Program-made: the position numbers and the translations under genes
The notes under the pieces: generated by a model
Seen by the model: the letters and a program-made list of their open reading frames with translations, nothing else
What the model was told of the DNA's origin: nothing
The model's database searches: none
Part shown: in pieces, positions 11,334 to 18,462 of the stretch
Numbering within the stretch: the stretch's first letter is position 1
Layout of the letters: each line of letters begins with the position of its first letter
Assembly (NCBI GenBank): GCA_031772625.1
Contig: CM062815.1
Span: 607,337,980 to 607,401,979 of the forward strand
DNA length: 64,000 nt
DNA from: Pinus tabuliformis
Taxonomy: Eukaryota > Streptophyta > Pinopsida > Pinales > Pinaceae
Direction: 5' to 3'

Positions 11334-12416
11334 GTTTATGTTTTGGTTGATGAAACTCCTTTTAGATTCTATTGATGTAGTTTTCAGAGAGGTTGAGTAC
11401 CATTGGGCAATGGAGTCTGTGGCTACAAGTGTTTAAAGCTTTGAGATGAAAGATGGAACTTACAGGGCCATTAGAGTGCTTAATAGAACAGGTTTTTTGA
11501 TTAAATTACTGGAAACAGGTAATACATCAGTGAAAGCATTTAAGAATTTTCACTTGTTATCTATATGTTCCCAACAGACAGCTTTAAGAGGAGAAAACAG
11601 AGGTCTTAGGGGCAAAATTGAATCCCTGAGAATGACTGTCACAGTAAAAGACACAGTTTTGAAATGCAGCAATTAAGAATTACAATTCTGTCACTGTATC
11701 TGAGGAAAACATGTATAATAGCTCAGTTTGAGTCCAGGGTAAACATTGTTAAATCCTGGGACTATCCTTTCACCTTGCTATCAAGTGTAAAAACATTTAA
11801 ACAACAAAAGAGAACAAAAGACTCAAAAACACATGACAAAGAGATTTGAGAATACTTGCTGTTTTATGCAACACCCTGGAATCCTGTAACATTCATCTCT
11901 CACCACCATACATCAAATAACACCCAGCCTTGGAAATTCCATTCTTCCTTTGTATTAATTCTCTCCAAATATTACAATGAGCTAGAGCCTTTTCAAAGAA
12001 AATAACAACAACCCTTTTCACTGCTGTGAAGGGTGAATATATACTTGCGGTCATTTACAAAATATCTGAGTCCTGAGTTATCTCAGATTTTACTTTCTTA
12101 CCAACTACTTAAGATATTATGGCCAAAATCTAATGCAGTATTGACTACAGAGTACAGGCATTTTAATGCTCTGTCAGAAGATATTTTAGCCTTTGGAGAC
12201 AGCTAAGTCGGTCGAAATATTCTGAGTAAATGCTGGAACATCTGTCTTTAATGCTTTGTACGCTGTGCTTTTGGGCTTGTCACCTGTGACTGTGACTGTT
12301 GCTTGTGGTGAGTCAATGGTCCAGCTGAGTTGGCTTAGCCTCTGCTTCTTCCCTGTGTCTATCTTTCCTCAAAACTGTGCCTGCGCATGTATGCTTATTT
12401 GCCTGTAGAAATAGCG
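11139..12416 (-). other. LTR1 segment downstream of the LTR ORF
   Basis: About 1.28 kb between the ORF stop and the LTR end, therefore next to the primer site in a 5' LTR. It carries a 28-base T run on the plus strand (11306-11333; A run on the coding strand) and two small antisense frames at 11446-11676 and 11664-11849. I cannot place the R region, polyadenylation site or U5 boundary from sequence alone. Confidence 0.5.
11306..11333 (-). repeat. Length-variable poly(A) run in the LTR
   Basis: The plus-strand T run is 28 long here, 18 in LTR2 (25132-25149), 11 in LTR3 (38942-38952) and 25 in LTR4 (55905-55929). LTR2 also lacks the adjacent TATGTACTGA. This is the most variable site in an otherwise near-identical LTR and behaves as a mononucleotide microsatellite. 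Confidence 0.85.
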
Positions 12417-15400
12417 TTACTGATTCTGGCCTGACAGAACTGTTTGTGTCAAATTTCTCCAGGCATCCTGTGTGGGCAGTTGGTGTGCTAGGATTGCACC
12501 CAGAGTTTCATCTGCTTCTGTAAATTTGAAGAAGTTAGGTGGTGTGTCAAACAGATGGTCCACTTCATTCATTAGGAAAAACAGGTTTTCCACCCTGTCA
12601 TACATACTCTGCCCTGTGGCTGGCCCTGGCTCTGCTGAAGTGCTGGGTGGTTGTGCAATTTCTGCCACTGCATGGGCATCAATCCTCTTGTTATAATTGT
12701 CCAGGGTGAGCAGTCTTCCTACACTGCTTAAGATGCTGGGGAGGCCTCTGTTCTGCAGAGACACGAATTTTTCCAGGAATCTATTGATCTCAGTTTGCAT
12801 ATCCTGGGTCCTCCTCTCCAATGTTCCAACTAAGTTCCTTAATGTAACGACTCTCTTTGCTACAGCAATTGCTTCTGTCCTGTTAGTGATTCCCATGACA
12901 GCTAATTGAGAGCTAGTCTTATAGTTCAGAGTGTTGATTATCCTTGTAGCAGCTTCTGGCATGTGTCCAAGGCTCGCCCTGGCTCTCTGTATTTCTTTAT
13001 TTGCTTTAGTGATGAGCACCATTTGCTCATCCATGGTCTCAATATATTGCCACTGTTTGGCAATGGACCTTCCAATGTTGCTCCATAGCACTGCTTTCAT
13101 TTCAGCTGTCACCTTTTCTAGTGCAAGCTCCTTCTCTAGTTCAGCAATTCTCCTCTTAAGAGCTTTTACCTCTCTGTCCTTGGCTGCCTCATTCTGTTTG
13201 CTCTTGTCAAACCTTTCATTTACCTTAGTCAAGGTTTTCTTAAGCTCATCCAGCTCTTTGATTTGAGATTCCATGGCTTGGATCTCAGCTTGCAGCTTTT
13301 GCATGTCTAAGCTAGCAGCCTGTTCTGATGTTGTAGTTGTTGCTGCTGTGGATGGTGCTGTAGCTTCTGTTTGCTGAGGGGGAGGAGTAGTCTTTGGAGG
13401 GATTTCCTCAAGATTTATTATGACAGGAGGAGGCTGGGAGGGTTGGCCCTCTTCTCTTTGCTTCAGTGTTTCCTGTAGTGCTGCCTTTGCAGCTTCAGTT
13501 TGTCCCAGCTGGTCTTGAGTCCTAACCAGCTCTTTGTATAGGGATACCAGCAGATCTGTATCATCTTTCTCTTGCCTTTGCTGGGCAACTTCATCTGTCT
13601 GTGGGTGGATGGTGGCCGGGAGTTTGATTTTCTTTCTTAGGGCTGCCATGTCTGCATCCCTTATCTTCAGGAGCTCTTGAATGCCTTTGACATCTTTAGG
13701 GTCATGCCCTATCTCTATGATTACCTCTTCCAAGGACTTGATCCTATTGTCCTTGGCTTGTGATGAAGCTCTTTCTAACTCCAGCTGAGAAGCTGTGTTG
13801 TCCAGGCTGCTCTTTAATTTATAATTCTCCAATGTCTCATCTGCCAGGGAGGCATACACCATTTCACCAGTCTGCTTATGTAGTTCAATCTTGTCCATGG
13901 GGTGTATGTCTTTGGCAAGAACCTCCATGTTGGTTCTCAGATAGTCTGAGGTGGACTGAGGCTGCAAAGTTGTAGGCATGAAGTGGCTCATTATCATTTT
14001 GCCTTCGCTCACATCGAAAGCAGACATGAGTCTTTGCTGGTTGCTAGGAGCTAGGTTCAACAAGTGATCGTACAGCTGCACTTTTATTGGATCACTCCTC
14101 CTTTTTATGTCAATGAATTGCTGTTTTATACTTGACTGCCCCTTTCTTGTTTGACCGGAGGAGCTGACCTCTCCTCCCATTGTCATGTCATGTCCTCGCT
14201 GGGATGAGCTGGCCGAAAGTTCTCCACTAGGTGGGCCCATGCCCATGGCTTGCCTTACTGCAATGTCCTCCTCTTGGGAGTCATTCAGTCTCTGTCTCTT
14301 CTCACCCCTGATGAAAGATGAGGTGTGGGGGGTCTCTCTCTCCCTTTTCCTTGTCACATCCTCCTTTTGTGGTGTTTGGAGGACTGATGTGTCAATATTG
14401 GTATCTGTCCTGGGAGGCACATTTGTTTGAGGCTGCTGCTCAGTATTGCCAGGTTGATCTGTCCCCTTTTCCTGCTGCAAGGGCTGTTCACTGGACTGTG
14501 CCTTTTCTTGTTGCTGTCCCAGTTCTTGCTGTTCCATTTCCTCTTGCTGCTGTAGCAAGGTGTCCACTTGTTCCTCTGTCAATACAGGTGGCTGTTCCAC
14601 CTGTTTACCTTTGTCTTTGCTTGCTGCCTGGGATGTCTTCTCAGTGGTTTGCTGCTGTGCTGCTGAAGATCCAGCAGCTGTCCCACTTTGCTTTCTGTAG
14701 GAGTGGGGCACCTGTGCACAAGTTTCCAAGTCAGTTTCCTTTTGTACATTCCTGGCTTCTTTCTCAAGCAGTTCTACCTCAGTGAGTTGTTCTATTAGTG
14801 TACCCTCTTCCCAATCTAGTGCATTGGCATACTTTTCTATTTCCGGTTGTCTTTTATGTGCATAGTTGCCCAGTCTGTATCTAATTCTCCTGAGGGAAAT
14901 ACTATGATTGGGGTCATAAGGAATCCACTCAAAACTGGTCTGCAATCTGAGGCCTTCCAGCATGCTGTGTGCCTCTTTCCATCCTTCCTCTTTCTTGTTA
15001 TACAGGAAGGAACCTAGCTGACTTCTTACCTTCAATTGTGACTTCTTGTTTCTACTCTGAAAGTGAAGGTAATCTGAGTTCCCAAACTGCCTGAAATACT
15101 CCAGGGCAAAAAGCCTCATGGGGACATACCTTGGCAATCTAAATGGGTTCAATTCACAGCCATATATCCTAATGACTGTGTGGTTCTGGTAGAAGTACCA
15201 GTTGCCAATGTTGTAGGATTTGTTCAGATGTAGAATCCTCCTCATTTCATCGGTTAATCTAGGAGGAGGAGTACCTTGCAGAACTGTTAGGGCCGGATGA
15301 ACAAATAGATCAATGAACTCACAGTATGTATAGGGTGATACTGAGGTAAAATGAAACACAGAGGTCCAGAAAACAACTGATCTTGGGCTTCCTTGGGCAT

Positions 15401-16184
15401 TGAGTGGCCTCAAAGGAACTGAGAAGGTAGCTGGCTGATAGAAAAGAAATAAATGATAGATATATGAGGAGTACCTAAACAGCCTCTCCCTTTTCAAATT
15501 CATGAACTGATCATGGATTTTCTCTGCTATGTAAGTTGCATAATCATATTGCACAGCTGGAGGCTTACCAGGGGCAAACATGGACAGCATTGCCATTATA
15601 CTTTCATCTACATCTTCCAGCCCCCTGAACCCTAGGACATAGCTAATTAGGTCCACCAGCATTCTGCCCAACTCATTCAGACAATGGTACCCAATAGGAG
15701 GGGTTCTGACTGTTTCAGAGCCTGATATGACGAACAGTTGGTTGATTTTGATAATCTGGTCACTGGACAGCTTGATCCCTGTGTTAATCAGATTCTGCAT
15801 GGACAGAGGGGTCAATTTCTTGGCTGTATTGAAGTGCAGCATCTGGTTTATGCTCTCTGGGGTGATCTGGAACAGGACTAGGCCTGTGGGGCTTATGACT
15901 GCCCTTTGGCTGGGGTCATAGCATTCCTGGCAGCTGTAAATGAGCTCTGGCATTGGATTGACTTGGGGAAGGTTGTATATGGGCAAATTTGACTCCCAAA
16001 TCCCCAAGATATCTGCTCCACTATGGTGCTGGGCTCTTAGTTCATTCAGCATTAACACATTATACTTGGTTCCCATAGGAAACCAATCCAGCATTTGGTA
16101 GTCCATGTCTCCCAGGGCTTTCCATGCTAGTTCTTGGTGAGGTGCATTGATGGGCTTAATGTTTAGTGCAATAGGGGTCTCCAT
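12417..16184 (-). CDS. LTR-encoded 1,255-aa protein (LTR1), function unknown
   Basis: An intact frame lying wholly inside the LTR. The ATG at 16184 has G at -3 and +4, a strong plant start context. Residues about 1-480 look globular and compositionally normal. They include a CQEC pair near residue 86 followed by a stretch loosely like plant mobile-domain proteins, though I cannot confirm this. Residues about 495-605 are Q/E/P-rich. A basic patch (KRERE and, near 624, EKRQRL) could be a nuclear localisation signal. Coiled coils occupy about 775-915 and 960-1035, split by a P/T-rich linker. There is no signal peptide, membrane span, zinc knuckle or catalytic motif I recognise. In a transcript starting in the LTR upstream of 16184 it would be the first ORF, ahead of gag, as ORF1 is in Ogre elements. 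A DNA/RNA-binding or particle-accessory role is only a guess. Confidence 0.85.
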   Translation of the reverse strand: METPIALNIKPINAPHQELAWKALGDMDYQMLDWFPMGTKYNVLMLNELRAQHHSGADILGIWESNLPIYNLPQVNPMPELIYSCQECYDPSQRAVISPTGLVLFQITPESINQMLHFNTAKKLTPLSMQNLINTGIKLSSDQIIKINQLFVISGSETVRTPPIGYHCLNELGRMLVDLISYVLGFRGLEDVDESIMAMLSMFAPGKPPAVQYDYATYIAEKIHDQFMNLKRERLFRYSSYIYHLFLFYQPATFSVPLRPLNAQGSPRSVVFWTSVFHFTSVSPYTYCEFIDLFVHPALTVLQGTPPPRLTDEMRRILHLNKSYNIGNWYFYQNHTVIRIYGCELNPFRLPRYVPMRLFALEYFRQFGNSDYLHFQSRNKKSQLKVRSQLGSFLYNKKEEGWKEAHSMLEGLRLQTSFEWIPYDPNHSISLRRIRYRLGNYAHKRQPEIEKYANALDWEEGTLIEQLTEVELLEKEARNVQKETDLETCAQVPHSYRKQSGTAAGSSAAQQQTTEKTSQAASKDKGKQVEQPPVLTEEQVDTLLQQQEEMEQQELGQQQEKAQSSEQPLQQEKGTDQPGNTEQQPQTNVPPRTDTNIDTSVLQTPQKEDVTRKRERETPHTSSFIRGEKRQRLNDSQEEDIAVRQAMGMGPPSGELSASSSQRGHDMTMGGEVSSSGQTRKGQSSIKQQFIDIKRRSDPIKVQLYDHLLNLAPSNQQRLMSAFDVSEGKMIMSHFMPTTLQPQSTSDYLRTNMEVLAKDIHPMDKIELHKQTGEMVYASLADETLENYKLKSSLDNTASQLELERASSQAKDNRIKSLEEVIIEIGHDPKDVKGIQELLKIRDADMAALRKKIKLPATIHPQTDEVAQQRQEKDDTDLLVSLYKELVRTQDQLGQTEAAKAALQETLKQREEGQPSQPPPVIINLEEIPPKTTPPPQQTEATAPSTAATTTTSEQAASLDMQKLQAEIQAMESQIKELDELKKTLTKVNERFDKSKQNEAAKDREVKALKRRIAELEKELALEKVTAEMKAVLWSNIGRSIAKQWQYIETMDEQMVLITKANKEIQRARASLGHMPEAATRIINTLNYKTSSQLAVMGITNRTEAIAVAKRVVTLRNLVGTLERRTQDMQTEINRFLEKFVSLQNRGLPSILSSVGRLLTLDNYNKRIDAHAVAEIAQPPSTSAEPGPATGQSMYDRVENLFFLMNEVDHLFDTPPNFFKFTEADETLGAILAHQLPTQDAWRNLTQTVLSGQNQ

Positions 16185-16780
16185 AGCTGTTCAAGTTACT
16201 AGAATTGCAAATAGACAGGTGGAATGGTGAAAACACAGTCTGGAGGCAATCTTCTATGGATACAGTTTGAGGTTTTGAATGTTGAAGGGGAATTCTCTCA
16301 GTAGCAATTGAAATACTACTGGATTCTAGCGATAGAACCTCTCTGTGGTGTGACTGAACTCTCTAACAGGGTGGAATATGTCTATTAGCAATTTCTGCCG
16401 GGAAAACGCAGAATTACAGAGGTTTAATGAGAATTGCAGGTTTTTAGAGCTCTGCCAGCGTTTCTTGGCCCTCACAGTGACAATGCTGGATGAATGAAAG
16501 GGAATGAACGGTGTAAATCTAGTCTTTATGGTCCCATTATCCCTGTGAGCAATTTTGAGCTTAATGAAGGTCGTATGGAGGGCGAAATGGTCTAAATACC
16601 TGTAATTCGACGAGCAGAGGTTGAAACACAGGTGCACAGGTGGTTTTTGAGGAGGTCGCCCGGGCAAATCAACTGGTTGGCGAAAATTCGAGCTCAAACG
16701 GTCAAGCAGAGCGCTCAGTAAAAACACAGTGTAAATGGTAAAAATACGGGAAAATTTGGTAAATATGGCTCATTTTACCA
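16185..16780 (-). other. Leader between putative LTR promoter and LTR ORF
   Basis: About 600 bp upstream of the LTR ORF start. It contains short stop-rich frames and the inverted phrase TGGTAAAATGAGCCATATTTACCA on the coding strand near 16754-16777. A minus-strand frame at 16326-16727 (133 codons) is not conserved intact in LTR2 or LTR3. I treat the region as untranslated leader. No clear TATAAA box is visible on the coding strand. Confidence 0.45.
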
Positions 16781-16817
16781 TTTGGCGCTTTTTTCTGCTG
16801 ACGTCAGCATGACGTCA
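16781..16817 (-). promoter_or_regulatory. Candidate LTR promoter element: E2F-like plus two bZIP sites
   Basis: TTTGGCGC (16781-16788) fits the E2F consensus TTTSSCGC. Two complete TGACGTCA palindromes follow at 16799-16806 and 16810-16817, 11 bp centre to centre. Paired TGACG motifs with about this spacing form the as-1-type sites bound by TGA bZIP factors in plants. The pair is unchanged in LTR2, LTR3 and LTR4. In LTR4 the E2F-like site has become TTTGGCAC. The block lies 600 bp upstream of the LTR ORF and would drive both that ORF and the genomic RNA. Promoter activity is inferred, not shown. Confidence 0.5.
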
Positions 16818-16849
16818 TTGGTGGGTCATGGTGAGGTGGCAGCCCAGTC

Positions 16850-17160
16850 AGCAGTGAGGTGGGCCAATAATATAAGCGGGTACGGGCAAGCAACGACGTG
16901 GCGGTGAATTAACGGCGGGTAGGTGGCGGTTTAACGTGCAGCGGTCACGGTTAAGGCCTTAACCGTTGCAGTCTCCCGGGGCGGTTAAGGTACGGCGCGG
17001 AGGATGTCAGAGCGGGCTCCGAGATAGTTTAACGCCCGACGCGTGGAGGAGGCGTGACAAGGCGCAACGTCACTTCCCCGGAAGTTAACGTGCGGTCACG
17101 GGAGGCGCTCCGATATTGCTGTAGGCCGTCGGATCTGGTGGGCTTGATCCGACGGCTGGC
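16850..17160. promoter_or_regulatory. CpG-rich segment of the LTR with palindromes
   Basis: This stretch is markedly richer in CG dinucleotides than the AT-rich sequence around it. It holds GACGTGGC (G-box-like), repeated CGGTTA/TAACCG words that fit MYB-type sites, a 20-bp perfect palindrome centred on AAGGCCTT (16947-16966), and an 11-bp hairpin at 17125-17156. It lies just upstream of the paired bZIP sites. A U3 enhancer is the likely reading, inferred from position and motif density. Confidence 0.45.
17125..17156. other. Perfect 11-bp hairpin in LTR1
   Basis: GCCGTCGGATC and GATCCGACGGC flank a 10-base loop. The hairpin is identical in LTR2 (30932-30963), LTR3 (47884-47915) and LTR4 (61721-61752). 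It could act as a DNA palindrome for a dimeric factor or as an RNA stem. Confidence 0.7.
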
Positions 17161-18202
17161 GGAGGGGTAACATGCGCCTTTGATATTATGGGCGGAAAAA
17201 TCAAAATTTGTGGGTTTTATGTGGGTTTTTTCAAATGTTTTGATTAAACCACAATGCGGTAGGATTGGGAAACGTGCCAGAGGCGGGCATTTGACCTTTG
17301 CAAAGGTTTTATAGGCAAAATGGGTTCGGAAAGTGGGTTTTAGCAATGCAGAGGTGATTTGAAGGCAAATTGTCTTGCAGCAAAAGGGAAATGGGTGGAA
17401 AAGGTTCACCAAAGTGGCCAGATGCCATTTGGCCCCTTTTTTGAAAAATACACGGCTATTATGCCTAGGGGAGGGAATATACATAAGATTTGGGGTTTTA
17501 TACACCTTAGTGTTAATACTATTAGGGGTAGGGGTAAGATAAGGGATGTTATATAGTAGAATTAGGAGTTAATATGAATGAAGGAGGGGGATTTAGAAAG
17601 GGAGTGTTAGTGATGGAGTAGAGAGGGAAAGAGAGGAAGTTAGTGATGCTTTTTGCTGTAATTTCATGAACTTCACCACTTTGCTTGCTGACAGATCGAT
17701 TGCCTTGGCAAGAGACCTATGAATACTTGTGTAATGGTGATCATATTCTTTCTGCAACCACAACTGCCTACCCAACTATTTTGCCTAGCATTTTTTGTTT
17801 CTTCTTGAAGGGGCACTTGAACTTGCAACCCTCAATTGCCTTTTCTTTTCTTTGGCTTTTTCCTCTTTTTCTCTATCTACTTCTACCCTTATGTCCTCCA
17901 AGGTCCCAGATTAAACTTTTGGGAACCTTTGCTTCTCTACCTAAGCTACTTGTCTGCCAAGATTAAGCTGTTTGGACAGACCTCTTTCTCTATTCTACAA
18001 CTCAAAATTGAAACATGGCATGATCCAGATTAAACTGTTGAATCATCCACAAAAATTGAAATAAGGTCCTCAATACTTGAAACACTTACCCAGCTCTTGC
18101 TTTCTAGGAAATATGGGATCTTTGGGATACCAAAGCAGAGCATATTTGGCTTTTCTCTTGCCAATCATGAAATATGAAACCTATTACTATAGGTATCCAA
18201 CA
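17161..18202 (-). other. LTR1 5' segment (start of U3)
   Basis: The first kilobase of the LTR in coding orientation. No conserved frame: a 158-codon minus frame at 17029-17505 persists in LTR2 and LTR4 but differs in LTR3 and has low-complexity composition. Plus-strand frames are hydrophobic T/C-rich shadows. I see no gene here. Confidence 0.5.
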
Positions 18203-18462
18203 GTGGCTCCACATGGGGATGGTTTTTCTTTTGAAAGACCAAGAACAGCAGGTCAGATTGCCTTGTTGCATGACTGCCCATCTTTGTCTTTAAAATCTGC
18301 TGCATATAATCTGTCAAAAATAGTGTGCTTCTTTCTTGGAGAACCTCTGATTCTATCTGCCTGTTGCTGCTAGGTGCAGCATTTGGGAAAACCTCTTTAT
18401 ACAATTTAAATCACAAGAGAATATGTACAATTGCATATATACAATGAACCTCTGAATTTCTA
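18203..18462 (-). other. 3' end of internal region 1, atypical purine tract
   Basis: The 260 bp between the pol stop and the 3' LTR. The base next to the LTR should be a polypurine tract for plus-strand priming, but the adjacent coding-strand sequence is TCCCCATGTGGAGCCAC. The nearest purine run, AAAAGAAAAA (18223-18232), ends about 20 bp from the LTR edge. TCCCCATGTGGAGCCA resembles the tRNA-Arg 3' end complementary to the primer site, giving imperfect inverted repeats at the two ends of the internal region. Confidence 0.6.

Larger units (their letters stand above)
11139..18202 (-). mobile_element. LTR1 (7064 bp, 3'-most LTR), coding
   Basis: On the plus strand it opens TGTTAACACC and closes GGTATCCAACA, giving the inverted termini TGTT/AACA. 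Its left edge abuts the target duplication and its right edge meets internal region 1. It contains a complete 1,255-codon ORF in the same orientation as gag-pol. It is nearly identical to LTR4: by eye I count roughly ten substitutions, many of them CG to CA or TG. It differs from LTR2 and LTR3 at more than a dozen shared sites. Confidence 0.9.

Noticed and set aside
12472..15921. Plus-strand frames (74, 70, 111, 155 codons and others) across the LTR ORF
   Set aside because: They are reverse-strand shadows of the 1,255-aa frame, rich in S/L/C as expected from the complement of Q/E/K-rich codons.
17029..17505. 158-codon minus-strand frame in the LTR
   Set aside because: Overlaps the CpG-rich regulatory block, is altered in LTR3', and has arbitrary composition. 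It also lies upstream of the candidate promoter.
17685..18033. Plus-strand hydrophobic frames near the LTR right end (93 and 65 codons), membrane-like
   Set aside because: They derive from T/C-rich sequence, overlap in two frames, and one is frameshifted in LTR2 and LTR3'. No family motif.
18203..18219. Second primer site for a plus-strand element
   Set aside because: It follows an LTR-like CA end on the plus strand and resembles the Arg primer site, but no plus-strand Gag or Pol exists. It is reported instead as an inverted repeat of the real primer site.
18165..18404. 79-codon minus-strand frame after pol, crossing the internal/LTR junction
   Set aside because: Preserved in copies 1 and 2 but changed in copy 3 and not recognisable. 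The copies are too similar for conservation to mean anything.
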